A DNA stretch of 64,000 bases from NCBI GenBank assembly GCA_019787685.1, contig JAHNUO010000005.1, positions 2,108,001-2,172,000 of the forward strand. Reading direction: 5' to 3'. The notes below the pieces were generated by a model. It was given only the letters and a program-made list of their open reading frames with translations, was not told where the DNA came from and ran no database searches. Of this stretch, positions 35,135-47,393 are shown in pieces. This DNA is from Chiua virens. Lineage: Eukaryota > Basidiomycota > Agaricomycetes > Boletales > Boletaceae. Position 1 is the first letter of the stretch, and every line of letters begins with the position of its first letter. A program made the translations under genes and the position numbers.

Positions 35135-36613
35135 AGCGTGCAGACGGCGGAGGGAGGAGCTGAGAGGGCAGCGGGGTGGCTGTCAAGGTATTTAAGTTGC
35201 CCTTGAAAACGGCTGAATCGGAGCGAATATGTATTTGATGATAATCGACATACAACATTGATCGCCGCGACCTTCTCCGTGAAGTGGAGCGAGGTTGAAT
35301 GACCGAACCATTACGAGAAAGCGGGCATGCACCGGTCCCTGAAACAAAAACGTGAAGATGCTGACCCGAGACGAACAGCAAATCTGGCTATTCAGACGTA
35401 CGTTGGTTGGCGGTCAGTTGGGTTATGCGGCGTCCAAAATTGCCGCATCACTTTCATGAACAAGCCTCCCAAGCTCGCTTCCGCAAAAGGAAAGTCTCCG
35501 GGAATCTCCGTACTCCGTAGGTTCGCCAGCGCAACCGCATCGTGGCAGAGTCGCTGACCCGCCCACCTGCGCGTTAGTTACCCTTTGCATAGCACTCATC
35601 ACTTTCAAGTCCTTCGGGCGGTGCCCCCGCCCGAACTGCACCCTCATATCCGTGCAATCCTTACATGCCGCGGAACGCCGCATCATTCATGTTCGCCACA
35701 GGCACCGGAGCACTTGCCATCTCGGTTTCTCGCGTTTCCGTTGGAAACTTGGTCGTAAAATCACACGCCATCTGGATCAGTACGTTCAGCCTATCGCTGA
35801 GCGAAATTGGTCTGGTGATCCGACTACCTGTCTCATTAGCCGGTATTTGTAGAGTGCACAATCGTGGCGTGTATTCATATAAGCTTCTAGCACTCCCCAT
35901 GAATGGCGTGACCGATCCAGCGCGGGTGCCCTATCCCGCTCAGTGGGAGAAGCCATTAGAATTGGGGCTGATCCATCTACGCAAGGTTTGAGCCAACTCG
36001 TCGGGTTGACAATCCCAAGTCAGATAAGATGAACTACTCAGACGGGTCACTGCAAGCGTCTCAAGGACTTCGTTATGGAGCGATCGTGCGCGGGCTCCGC
36101 TATGCGCAATGGTACAACGTCCATATCGTACTGCAGCCACGTAACGCGTGTGAGCAAACAAATGTAGTGACAGAACTGCGATACTGATCAGAATGAGGGT
36201 GAGGTCCTGAGATATGATCGTGATCATATTGGTCCCGGACAATGAAATCACTCCATGATCATGATACGCGTGAACCAGATGGCCCATTTAGTGTAAGTCG
36301 TAGAACACACAGATGGAAACTAACCCCTTAGGAGTATGAGCATTTGTCCATTCGGAAGGTACGGCCAATGTCGGCAACGTGTGAGACGGACTCTGGTTGT
36401 GTCGAGTGATGAGTGCCGCATCACGGTGACTGATTCAAAGAGGGTGGTTGTATCATAACATCCCCACCAATGTGGGATGGCAGAGGCGAGTGGCGTTTTC
36501 GCATACTTACTACATGAAACATCCTCTGAGATAGAAGTTGAACTCGCCAGGCCATTGCACACAGGGTAGAACTATTCAGTACCACAACACTCTCCCGCGG
36601 GACGTCTGGAATT
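35135..36613. other. No gene assigned
   Basis: Open frames at 35665-35991 (+) and 35940-36287 (-) include hydrophobic stretches but no recognisable family or exon chain. Confidence 0.3.
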
Positions 36614-37140
36614 ATGGATCCTGAATCCATAAGGGTGCATACCTCTATCGTGCCTGAAGGCCTGACTATTCAGTCTCCCGTCCCTCTCGATACATGGATC
36701 AGTGCCACCACGCGCGTCGCGCAGCATGATCCTTATCCTGATTGGTTCGTTGAACTTTTCCGCATTTCATGCAGCCACCAGCATCTGACCCTGTCACTGC
36801 GGTGCACGAAACCCGTTTGGCATCCATTGTTCTGGTCCGAGTAGGGAAACCGTCAAATGCAATGAGGTGCATTACCTACGTATTCTTGTCGACGAACCTG
36901 AAACCCCCAAGCAGGAATTTGTAGTAAGTACTACAGTCCTCGAGCTTCTGTGAAACGTTACGCATGACTCGAAAGTGCTAACCCAAATCAAGTAGTCCTG
37001 GTGGCCACCATATCTCCTCCCTGCCGTCCACAAGACGTTTCTCGATTTTTCCCCGAATGACTTTACTGTCACACTCCAGAATGTTCTCTCGCCACCCACA
37101 GGATTCTATTCAAAGGGAGCGGATCGTGAACATGTTCGGC
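36614..37140 (+). CDS. Coding-like fragments of an unidentified protein
   Basis: Three protein-like patches lie in order: IRVHTSIVPEGLTIQSPVPL near 36620, NEVHYLRILVDEPETPKQEF at about 36855-36915 ending at a GTAAGT donor, and FLDFSPNDFTVTLQNVLSPP followed by TGFYSKGADREHVRRGMA at about 37035-37150. They suggest a gene of several exons in which the frame does not close as given. No family recognised. Boundaries are approximate. Confidence 0.3.
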
Positions 37141-37444
37141 GTGGCATGGCCATAACATGACAAATTCCAAATGATGATTGCTCTAATATGTTCTACTCCG
37201 CCCATCTGATTTGGCATTTCGGTATGTTGCGATGTCTGGAGGACTCGGATGACTCAGACAACACTTAGTATCCAATCAACGTTTATGATCCTCGCCTAGA
37301 CAGATTTAGGACTCGCTACATAAGACTCCGCGTCACCCGGTATATTGATCCGACATAGTCCAGGGGTAACTTGTAATCTGATATGTATCAGGATGCTTTA
37401 CACTGATGCGTGCCCTGACTCAATAAAACGATCATTTCCGCATA

Positions 37445-37595
37445 GCTGAAACGGCTTCTGTAACCCTGAGATCTCTCCGAATGGTGGTTCAATGAACCTA
37501 TCGTGATGGCTTGAACAAATAATCAGCTGAAACGATTCACTGCGAGGTCTGTAACCCTGAGATTCGTGACTCTCCGGACGGTTCGGTGAACTTTA
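37445..37595. repeat. Imperfect tandem repeat, about 80-bp unit
   Basis: AGCTGAAACG, CTGTAACCCTGAGAT and GGT(G)TTC(A/G)(A/G)TGAAC recur in the same order at about 37445 and 37525. Confidence 0.6.
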
Positions 37596-37683
37596 ATTAG
37601 AATCAAAGTTAGGTTCATTGCCTGACGACGGATTCTGGCGGAACACGTTGTCCCAGCCATAGGTATTACTGAATACTCGCGCG

Positions 37684-38896
37684 CTAGGGGCATTCAGTCG
37701 GATCCCAATCCGTCACAAACTCTGCATCGTTACGAGAGTCAGTGTGGCCGTGCAAGAGAGAGAGGACATAACTAACCTTCATTCAGGGAGTCTAGATGTT
37801 CGATTTCTTCTTTCCGCAGCTCGAAGTCGTACAGTTGTGTGTTCGAAACGATGCGTCCTCTTGCGCGATGATTTGGGCAAGGGGATGAACCCCTAGAGCA
37901 AGCGCGTAAATTGGAAAGGCCGGAACATCGAACCCGTTCACCTACCTTTTGCAGCGAATATCGCAACAAAATCTGAGCAGGCTCCTTATTATACGCGTTC
38001 GCAAGGGCCGTTAGCGAGGAGTGGTTGAAACGCATCCCCTCGACTAGCGGCGCCCATGCTTCCAAGAGAATGCCGCGTCTCGTACAATACGCGACGATGT
38101 CCGTTCGGGTCATGAACGGATGGAGATCGACCTGGATAACACCAGGTAAGGTGGCATTGAAGATCCAGCTCACTTGGATAACCGTATCGCGGGAAACGCA
38201 CCTGGTTTACCGCAGGGTCGGGTAATCCATTGCCCAGCAACTCCTCCATATGGCGCACACCAAAGTTGCTTATCCCGATGCTTTTCAGCTTGCCTTCCTT
38301 CTGGGCATCCACGACGGCTTCCCAGCTCTCTCGGCGCATCTGTTGTCCCCCGAGAGGGCTATGGATGAGGTACAAGTCAATGTAACCCAACCCACACGCC
38401 CGAAGGGACTTGTCGATCGCTTTGGTCGCTTTGGTCTTACCGGAGTTTGATTTCAACTTGGAAGTGTAGAAGACGTCTGATCGTTGGAGATCAGTTGTCA
38501 CGGATGAACTCGTGAATCGCGCGCCCGCACCCTTCCTCATTGTCGTACCAGTCCGCAGAATCCTGCGCATATTAGCGCTGGCGTTGCCGGCCATCGCCCA
38601 ATTGGAAAGCACTGGATAGACTCACGATGTGTCGATAGCCTGCCTGTTTTAATTTATTATGTACGCGATGGGCATTGGTTTCAAGTCAGAGCCAGTCACA
38701 TCTGAGATCGGGGATCAAGCTGACCTCGAGTGCCCACCGCACTGCCCTGTAAGCCTCATCGTTACTCATCATGTAAGTGCCTGTATCCATGTTTCAAAGG
38801 GTTTGTTGAGTCCCTGGTTTTCAATAATTCAATTACGCACCGAAGCCCAGAACGGGGATCTCATTTCCGTCAGTTCAGCTGAGATGTCCCTATCAT
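37684..38896 (-). CDS. Aldo/keto reductase family protein (several probable frameshifts)
   Basis: AKRs reduce carbonyls with NADPH in an (alpha/beta)8 barrel. The likely exon chain starts at 38896 and ends at the TAG at 37684-37686. Blocks in order: TDGNEIPVLGFG, DEAYRAVRWALE, AGYRHI joined to DSADWYDNEEGCGRAIHEF, RSDVFYTSKLKSNSG, LGYIDLYLIHSPLGG, LKSIGISNFGVRHMEELL, VDLHPFMTRTDIVAYC, PAQILLRYSLQK, GFIPLPKSS, RIVSNTQLYDF and the tail FVTDWDPTECP. The catalytic tetrad Asp (HIDSA), Tyr (WYDNEE), Lys (TSKL) and His (LIHSP) is complete. Extra bases are implied near 38875, 38493 and 37856. It resembles the 2,5-diketogluconate-reductase-like group; the substrate is unknown. With three lesions a pseudogene is possible, but the residues are well kept. 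Confidence 0.82.
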
Positions 38897-39934
38897 GTTT
38901 ACGAATCGTCCCTAGTCCAGCGCAGTCGCTTACTTTGTATTTGGATTGCAATGTCAATGTAGTCATATTTGCCGATAGATGGACGTCGACCTTGAGGAAA
39001 CCTACATACTGGGATCCTGCGAATCTTATCGAGACATGTTTACACGTCGCTCATAAAAATAACTTCAAGGAACAGAAAGATCACATCGCGATAGACTGGA
39101 AACGGACCACGCAGCAAGCGTCTGGAGAGTGAAAAAAGGTCCATTATCATTACTATCTAGAGCCGTACACAAAAATTGCAACAGTGGCCCATCTGCAACT
39201 GAAAAAGATCATTAGTAACGACATTCAACATGTAAATTCTCGCTGCGCCGAAACGAATCAGACATCCAAAGGAAGGTCCGCTAGACCCTCATCGTGCCGA
39301 CCCCCGCTTCCCGCTCAGCGCACCACAAGGCGGCCCACGCTCGACACATGCTTTTGGGTTCACACGGTTCGAGGGGGAATATAAGCGTTCCACACTGGGG
39401 GAGTGCTCCGACTGGAGGGCGCTAGAGTGGAAACTGCGAATAACGGAATACTTCATCATGCTAAATGGCACAGCGAGGAAACACGATACGACGAAAATAA
39501 AACTCACAGTCAAATGTATGCGCAGCATGACCTGACTGAAGAAATAATCAGCACGGATTTTTAAACAACAATGGTTGAAAAAAATCAGACAAAATGGCAC
39601 TGGCAAGTACACTGTGCACCTCGTAAACAAGGCGCTGTCCGTTGCGAACGAACTGCTCTATTCCTCGGCATGGTCGTGTAAGACGGGGAAGAGAATAAAG
39701 TCATCACAAAGAGGGAAAGGGCAAGTGATACTCACAAAGGATCGAAAACGACATGATAACTTTCGACGCGTCGATGAAAATTTATACGCCCGTATGTGTG
39801 TGGCTGTGTTTTGAAATGGTCTGTGCGCATCGATTATATAATCACCTTTATAAGGCTGGTGGTGGATCCTAGTATGATGCACTCCTACGTCGACGACAAC
39901 GAGCAAGCGATCAACCTCTTCATATTAAAGTCCC
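38897..39934. other. No gene assigned
   Basis: A 157-codon plus ORF overlaps the AKR 5' exons and is a shadow. 39130-39930 has only short frames without motifs. Confidence 0.35.
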
Positions 39935-41408
39935 ATGTCAGCTGTGGACTCTCAGATACAGTTAACACCTCCCGTGGAACATCGACGTCGTCGAACACCG
40001 GAGATCATTGACCTTGATGAGCTCGATACCGACGATATTATTTTCGTCGGGTCATCACGCCCAAACCAAAGGAGACATGTTGAGGAGCATGGAAGGGCTG
40101 GAGAGGTAACTGGAGAGGTCATTAACCTCACTGACGATGAAGATGATGGCGAAATTCAGTTCGTCGGCCACAACCCTGCTCGGCCACAACCTCCTCTCGG
40201 TGAGTTGTGCAGCTTGCATGTGGCACATTCGTCAACTTGGTCAACAGTTGCCAGGGCACGACTGTTTTCACCACCGCCTCCTCCCCAAATCGGTGGCATA
40301 CCTCCTGTACCGCAGATCCCCGAAAGATTCATACGTCCCCGACCACCTCCTGGACTTGTTATTCCCAACGAAGACCCATTCCCATTCGAGGCTGACCTGC
40401 GACCCTCGCCACCCGTTGAACAAGCGCCTCCAGTTGCTGCTCCCCCATCCCATCACGTCCCACCAATGGGCTTCGGCGGCGCACTCCTTGCCGGTGTGCG
40501 GCGAATCATAGGCCCCCGCAACAATTCCCACCGATCTGAACGCCGAAATGGCTGGGGCATGTCTGGTTCATTTATCATGCGATGGGATCCCTTCGACTTG
40601 CCAGGCGAACGTGACTATCTATTAAACCTTGAAGAGATGGGCTTATTTGGCGAGGAGGACAACCAGTTAGGCGCTGGCAGAGTGAGAAGTCAACTAGAAT
40701 ACGCATTCAAACGAGATCGCGAGGACCGGGCCGAACCTGATTATAAACCTCACTACACGCACCCGGACCGACCCTTGCCCGGTTTCACACACGATCTCTC
40801 CCCTGCATCAGCGTCTTCCCCCGTCTCCGAGGAGAACGACACATCTCCAGCACGCCAGTGCCAGTGGTAGCCGAACTCGATCATGCGAACTCACCCTCGT
40901 ATGTGCTTCCTGTCGTAACCCTCTTGTTCTTGGAGCCTCCGACGTTGCGGAAGGTCGTGCGAAGCGAAAGTTGTGGGGTTTGCGCTGTGGTCATTTACTT
41001 GATGGGAAATGCATTGAGAAGTTGATGGAACCTATATCCCAAAATTCCGATGCGAGCAGATCAAGCAGAACAATGATGGATGCAGAATCGGCGGAGCACT
41101 CATCGTCGCAGAGTCAAGTTACCGATGTCAGTGTTGGTTCAATGCGGTCACGGTTACGCCCACGTCGAACGCTAGGATCCACTCATCCTTCTGTACCCAC
41201 CACCACTTCCAATGGTCGCCGTAGTAGGTCGCAAGCAACGCAGCGAAGTAACCGCAAGGGCAAAGGCAAGATGAAGGCTCCTGCCGTCGAGGCCGAACAC
41301 GAGTGGAATTGTCCTGTCAGTGGATGTGGACGCGTTCACCTCAGCTTATTAATGGACGGGCGTTGGACTATGGACGAGAAAAGAGGTGCGATTGCAGTGT
41401 TTGTTTGA
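39935..41408 (+). CDS. SIM-containing protein with split RING-like cysteine motif
   Basis: The N-terminus holds two SUMO-interaction-like motifs, PEIIDLDELDTDDIIFVG (about residue 22) and GEVINLTDDEDDGEIQFVG (about residue 60). A long Pro-rich segment follows. The C-terminal part has CASCRNPLVLG, then WGLRCGHLLDGKCIEKL, a roughly 100-residue Ser/Arg-rich insert, and HEWNCPVSGCGRVHLS. Together these could form a RING-like zinc site with a long insertion. SUMO-targeted ubiquitin ligases combine SIMs with a RING, so a related role is plausible but unproven. A likely intron starts at 40199 (GTGAGT). A base near 40853 looks extra, since DTSPA must join ASGSRTRSCELTLVCASC in another frame. Start at 39935 precedes the first SIM by about 20 residues; its ATG is close to a second in the same frame. 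Confidence 0.6.
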
Positions 41409-42113
41409 CTTCGTGGTAAGCTTGATGCATATTTACGTGTCTTAACCCCGGACGTGCATATCCTTCAAGATCTTGAGATTGTAATATCGCATTGCACTAT
41501 TCCTATAGCATAATTATATATCACATACGTATTGTAGCGACAGTAACGTTTATCACGCATCTTGCAGCTTTCCTGTACTTTCCATGTGAGTGGATGTGAT
41601 TTCCGGTACCGGTCCTGACCGCAATTCGACAATCATTCCAAGTTCTGGTGATTCTCATTACAACTAATCCCCGAGGTTGTCAGCAAGGAGCGAGGAGAAT
41701 GGTATAGAATCTTACTCTGCTCACTAACGCCGACTGTGCAGCCCACATGTCAATATCGAAGGTTCGATTTTTGCAACGTGCCAGCTGCTGTGTTTACACG
41801 CAATCGAGGAGTCTCGCTCCTGTCCACAATTACTACTTACCTTGACCCGCAGAGCACGCGTACTACACATGTCACTGCCAACGGTCACGACAACTGACTG
41901 CTTTGTGCCTTGTGATCGATAATGTCTCTGCCAGCCCGTTTCTGAATTGCATCTGCCACCGTGTTCGCGTTTCGGACTGGCTTCCGCAGGAGTCGCGAAT
42001 CTAGCCCTTCCCTCGTGCCCAATACTCCGCTTTTATTTTGGGTCGCTTGCAGCTCTGGTGTGCTTCCTGCTCTCGTTAGGCCTTGTCCCCACTGAACGAG
42101 ACTCCCGCGAGCG
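41409..42113. other. No gene seen
   Basis: AT-rich spacer plus the upstream region of the next gene. Open frames near 41885-42110 on the minus strand appear to be shadows. Confidence 0.4.
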
Positions 42114-43793
42114 ATGGGCGACTCGGCCAATACTCACGATATATCTGTCACCCCGCGACGATACCTGCAAAGGCAATGGAAGAGAAATAAGCCCGTGAGC
42201 CAATTGTCCTCGGTGCTTCATCAGATCTATCTCACCAGGTCGAGCTTGTCCAGCACCTCTCACCATCTGATTCCCTCCCCGCACTCCGTCTTTGTCCTAA
42301 TCGCCCACTGTTTGTATGTGCTCAGTGTGGCTTCGCTAATGCGTGGATCCCCCTTTGTCTGTGGTGCAAATGGACATCAGCTGAGGCTACGAAGCAATTC
42401 GAGGCGAACTTGCCCCGACCACGTCGACTGAGTGCGCCGTCTAGAGCAGTTCCTGCACCGAAGACGACTGGGCACGGGCAACTTCCTCGGAGAACGTCAG
42501 CCGAGTCCAAAGGTCTTCATTCGCTGCAGAGCGAGCGCGCTTTATACCCCGCCAAGGATGTGCCTGGTATTACGACAGTATTGGAATCCTTTATGTGTCA
42601 CGATGGCCGGCGGTTGGACCCACGTCACGTCGACCCTACCGAGCGCGAGAAGCGCGTTCTTTCTGTCGCGTCCACAGGCTCCCATAGTGTTCCAAGGGAA
42701 ACGGTCGACGGTGGCGGCGCAGGTCGAGTCGCCGGAGCAACTTCGATAACGGTACTTATATCTACTGCTCATCCAGACCACCACGGTCCGAGAATGGCAA
42801 ACATGCTAACCTGCCTTATTCTCGTGTTGTGTAGCCACCGATCCCGACTTCTTCCTTCCCGAACGCCGCGCTCGAACCCGAGTTTGAACTGTACAAGCAT
42901 AGTTCCGAAGATCGAGATCTGAACAGAAACTCGAGACGCCATTGGAAAGGACTTCCAGTTCTTTGTGTCTTCCCCCCAACCACACGCCGTCGTGCCTCGT
43001 GTTGTTCAGCCCCTGGAGTTGAACGCACAGGGCCAGATAACGCCATGACCACACAAGCTATGGACTCTATGACGTCCGTGCTGATGGAAGCATCGAGTAC
43101 ACCACGTAGTACAGGCTCAGTGGATATGTCAATGCATTCAACGCCGTCTCTGTCTTCGTCACAATGTTCCCCTAAGCGTGGGCTGCGCAGGACCAAGAAG
43201 ATGCCGTTGCAGAAACGCGAATCCTCCCTTTCACCTCGTTCTTGCTCTCCTTTACGGGACTGCATTGATGCATATCCAATGTCCGCTGTAGAGACACGAC
43301 AGTCACATGCACTCTCACTGACGGCTTCTTCTCATGATCATGACGCACCCCCTGCCAACGTTCGCCTTGGACACCCGAGTCGACCATATTATTCGGCGAT
43401 TCGCAAAGACATGTCACGTCCTACGAGTCCCGTCTTCTCTATTACTGCGCCTCGCACACCCTCGCCGATTCCGTCGCATGTGGATTACGTACCACGGGGA
43501 ACGAAGTCACTCGACTGCTGGGGACAGATCGGGCATTCAGTATACACACGAATTGCGACCCATGTCGATGGTCATATCTGGTCAAACCACGTCACCGTCT
43601 GGATGTTCGCTTAGTGGAGAAATGGAACTGCGGATGAATTTGGCGCGGTGGCGACGGGAGAATGCACCGGACTGAGCCGGGGGAGTATCACTTTCGGGAA
43701 ACGAGCCGGTCTCGGACGAAGGTGAACATGAAGGGGAGAGTGAAACAACTTGGAAAGGGCTTGAAAGAACTCGTACTTGGAAGATCGTCATGA
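42114..43793 (+). CDS. Hypothetical protein with Cys4 zinc ribbon
   Basis: Exon 1 starts MGDSANTHDISVTPRRYLQR and ends at a GTGAGC donor (42195). Exon 2 begins at 42241 with VELVQHLSPSDSLPAL. A zinc ribbon follows, VCAQCGFANAWIPLCLWC (C-x2-C-x9-C-x2-C, similar in spacing to RanBP2-type ribbons), then KWTSAEATKQFE and a long Ser/Pro/Arg-rich region. The C-terminal patch ELRMNLARWRRENAPD must join EYHFRETSRSRTKV and VKQLGKGLKELVLGRSS, which needs removal of one base near 43673. Internal exon limits between 42750 and 43050 are unresolved. The overall design (one small ribbon, disorder, conserved C-terminal helix) is lineage-restricted; function unknown. Confidence 0.6.
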
Positions 43794-44175
43794 ATTGTCT
43801 CTTGCTACTGGTTTAGCAGCACTTTTGACTAGCATCACGTGACCTGTAGTTGGATTTGAGATACCCCCTACTACGATGTTCATGTTCATTTACCACTGTT
43901 GGCAAGGATTGTTGTATAATAATGATCAAATGAGTTCGGAGGTTGACTTTGCCAACCATATTAGAGATGTCCATATAAAGTGTCGTATTTTCAGTGGTGG
44001 TCGTGTGAGCGGGCCGCCGGCGTCCAAGTTGAACTTGACCGGCACCGTCCTAAGTTAGCGTTCCTGGTTCGTCCTCCATAGTGCCCATTCCCTGGTCGCG
44101 GTCGTTAATTTCTCGCTTTTCTTGTGAACTATCCCATTCCTTGCTTCATATATTATTTCATTCCATTCATTGCTC
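43794..44175. other. Intergenic spacer
   Basis: Upstream region of the coiled-coil gene. No gene seen. Confidence 0.45.
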
Positions 44176-46214
44176 ATGCTTGGTCGAAAGACTGTCGATC
44201 ACATAGACGCGCCAGGACCTTCCAACAACCACTATCTTCAACCACCAACGCCCTCCATCAATGCTAGGCGATACCTGACTTCAGAGGCGGTCCTCACTGT
44301 ATGATTTTGTCATTGCTCTGACGTGGGCTGACATGCATCTGACATCTGATCGGTTTAGGAGCGCACGAACACGATCGCAAATCCCAATGACGCCGTCTCT
44401 CCACATACATTTCCCCATTCCGTCCTGTATGTCATTTTCCGCTCAAAGTCCAACCCACGCTAAGCGTCCGGCCAGCATACCTAACGCCAGTCTCACGACC
44501 GGCATGCCGAATGCTACACCCGTATTCCCGGCCCGTGTGGAATCACCATGCGAATCAGTCAGCGAGGCGAGTTCTCGCAGCACTCGTTACTCTGTCGCCG
44601 AACAAGCCCTTACCAGCGCATTCAAGAGCAGCGAAGCCGAACGCTCTCCCCTTGAACTCCAGATCTGTACCTTGCAACAGGTCACCACTGCCCTGAGTAC
44701 ACGTGCAAAAGAAGCTCGGGAACGTGCCGCGAAGCTCAAGCTATCCCTTACGGAGAGGGATACGGATCCAAACGTATACGTCGCACTACAACAAAAACGC
44801 TGGATGGAAGAGAAGCGGCACGATGCGGTCGACAAGGAGGTGGAGCTGTTGAGTCAGCATCTGAAACGATTACAGGCGAATCGTACCTCGGACAAAAACG
44901 AGGATGCGAATCGTGGCTCGTCCGTCCCTGCCCTCAGCAACGAGGCCAAACGGAGTGCCAATCTTACTCGCTTTTTTGATTCTCTCCCACGAGGACATCG
45001 TTCAACCTCGATCTTAAACGTAGGGTTGCTCTTGACCAGCCATTCCCACGTCGAATGACAATGAGCGACGTTTCTCCCCTTCGCCTGCGGCCGTCGTCCG
45101 TCACCCCTCCCTTCCGACGCCTGACGATGAAACATGCGCGGCCAGCGTCTACGGCTGGAGAAGTATTTAACCCCGTTAAACGTCCTTGTAGACCGCGTCT
45201 TGGTAATTCTCCCCCCGACATATCCCCGCTCGCGAAGAGCACAGGCAATAGCGCAATAGCGTCTTCTCGCTCAGAGCGTTCAGTAGTCACATAGTTCTCG
45301 CTTAACCTCGGAAGCGCATTCCGACGGCTCCGAAGTTCATATATCTACCCGACCTTCCACCCCACCACTATCCGTCGCATCAATGGGCTCTTCGTCATCG
45401 CAGGGCGTGGGTGAAGAGACTGGGGGGGTGGCCACTATAATCAGCCACGTCACCTCCCGCACACGCTCTGAAATTCTCGCGGACTTGGATAGAGACACCG
45501 TCCACGTGCCAGAGTATGCAGTGAATCTCCTCGGAGGATTCGACCTTATCCACGATGAAATCTCTCTCCCGGATCGGGAGTTGTTCATCAAACCGAGAGA
45601 GATGAAACCTATCGAGGTTGCTCCCCCACCGGAACTAGCGGACGAGCTTCCCCCGCCGTCCGAGGAGTCCGACACGGGACCATACACGTCATTCGCCCTG
45701 TCACCGTTTACGGTCGAAACGTCGTGGTCACGCTTTTCGCTCAACGCGCCACCGTCGCCTTCTACTTCCCGTCTCCACCGTCCCCTCTCTACAGCCGCTG
45801 ACGCCGGATTCGTCGTCCTTTTCCCGTTCGAGTACGCCCACTACGCCTCGACCGTCTCATAGCTCCAAAGGACCTCGGGCGAGTCACTCCCTGCTGTTCT
45901 ACATGCGTAGACACAACGAAAGCCCTACAGGAATACAGTCCTGCCTCATCGTCGAGTCGGGTAGGGAGCTTGCCTGGGAATGGCATCGTCGCAGGAGGGA
46001 CACCGACAAAGAAGCGATTCTCGTTCTTTTCGCGAAAGTAGGCGGACCATATCACACGGGGATTCTTTACCACGCATCTATGGCATTATCCACGATTTAC
46101 TGCTCCCCGCTATTACTATTATCTACTTTGCAATCCATTACACTACAGCGTAGTATATCGTATATACCTACGTTTGAAAGATGTGTTTTCGGTCACGACG
46201 TTATGGCTGGGTAA
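44176..46214 (+). CDS. Coiled-coil hypothetical protein (several probable frameshifts)
   Basis: Exon 1 (44176-44300) starts MLGRKTVDHIDAPGPSNNHY. Exon 2 begins after the acceptor at 44358-44359. A heptad region, LQQVTTALSTRAKEARERAA to DKEVELLSQHLKRLQANR (about 44660-44880), predicts a coiled coil. Downstream are Ser/Pro-rich stretches and an ordered patch TRSEILADLDRDTVHVPEYA with VNLLGGFDLIHDEISLPDRE. The chain needs frame changes near 44436 (+1), 44988 (-1), 45292 (+1) and 45782, more than any other gene here. The end is uncertain: the last plausible coding patch is ESGRELAWEWHRRRRDTDKE near 45955-46015. No family recognised. Confidence 0.5.
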
Positions 46215-46240
46215 GACAATTAAAGGTCATTAAAAAACAT

Positions 46241-46325
46241 GAACCCGACCCGGATTGAACGGATGACCTTATGGAGTCACTCAAGCGAGCTGGAATCATA
46301 CGCGCTACCACTGCGCCACGGGTTC
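46241..46325 (-). tRNA. tRNA-Trp (CCA), intron-containing (tentative)
   Basis: Reverse complement folds as a tRNA: acceptor GAACCCG/CGGGTTC, D stem GCGC/GCGC around AGTGGTA, T stem ATCCG/CGGGT around TTCAATC. The anticodon arm TATGA...CCATA encloses TTCCAG and an intron of about 14 nt, leaving 71 nt mature. The anticodon reads CCA. One A-C mismatch closes the anticodon stem, so identity is likely but not certain. Confidence 0.75.
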
Positions 46326-46412
46326 CTTACTTAACATCAACCTCGAAACCTTACAAGCAACACCTAATCCGTCGATTCTACAAAGGTCTTCTCGCTTTTC
46401 TGCACTGATAAG

Positions 46413-47393
46413 ATGTCACCCATAAGAAACACGGCACGTAAAACTACCGGAACACATGTGAAACTCTGTGAGTGTCCGATTTGTGAAGACACTCCGACAT
46501 TGACCCATTCACGACCACTCCACGCTACATGATCTGTTGAGCAGCGGCAGCTCTGAAGAATCGTCCGAGTCAGCCTCCACAGACTCCTGGTGAGCCGAGT
46601 CTCAAACGTGCCCTGCAAAGCTGCCCGCCGGCGAGTACATCTTCTGTCAAAAACGAGAACATTCCTCGTCCCGCAGACTCGGACCAGTGGGAGGTACGGC
46701 CGTCTACGAACGAACGATTTATTCCCAAGTTACTAGCACTTGAGAAGTTTGACAGCCCTCCAGTTCCTCCAGATTTTCAGTCAGTTGGTATGCGCATCGC
46801 CTTTGAAAATGTGATTGTCGATCGTTCAAGTTGGCGTACTAGAACTCACAAGGCAACCCTCGTCTTCTGCTCCCGACACTTTACATGCTGCTGCCAGTCC
46901 ATCTACAAATACTACATCAAAGACCCTGTCCAAGCGTCGTATGTGTGATCCTATTTATGTGCTCGATGTGAGTTCACAACGTCTCCTTCCGATGACCCGT
47001 ATCCAATACTGCTTCTAGAAGCCCATCTGTCTCTGCACTCGGTTCGCGACATGGTTGGAAAGCCAAAAACATGTGCACGACGATGCGTTGCTTCGTGCCG
47101 TAGAACGTGATGGGGCACATTTTCTGCGTCTGGCAAAGGCGGCGCTCTCGTTCGACAATGCGCTGCGCGGGCATGTGCCTACACTTGATGACGCTGTCCT
47201 CGACAATCCGCTTCGTGAACATGCACGGACACTCCGTGTCTTTGCCGAAGTTTTGCGATCCAAGGTTGCAGAGGGTATTCTGAGCGAGGAACTGAAGGCG
47301 GCCGTCCTTCGGGACGGGGAGGCTCTATTTCGGCTCGCAGTGTGCTGCTTGGACTTTGATCAGGCTATTCGCGGCTCCGGGGGCCCAAGTTGA
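46413..47393 (+). CDS. Hypothetical protein, exon chain partly resolved
   Basis: The likely start reads MSPIRNTARKTTGTHVKLCE with a CPIC pair. A coding patch at about 46620-46790 reads RPADSDQWEVRPSTNERFIP and LLALEKFDSPPVPPDFQSV before a GTATGC donor. The C-terminal exon (about 47055-47393) is alpha-helical and well formed: HDDALLRAVERDGAHFLRLA, KAALSFDNALRGHVPTLDDA, RTLRVFAEVLRSKVAEGILS and LRDGEALFRLAVCCLDFDQA. Middle exons are unresolved. No known domain. Confidence 0.5.
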
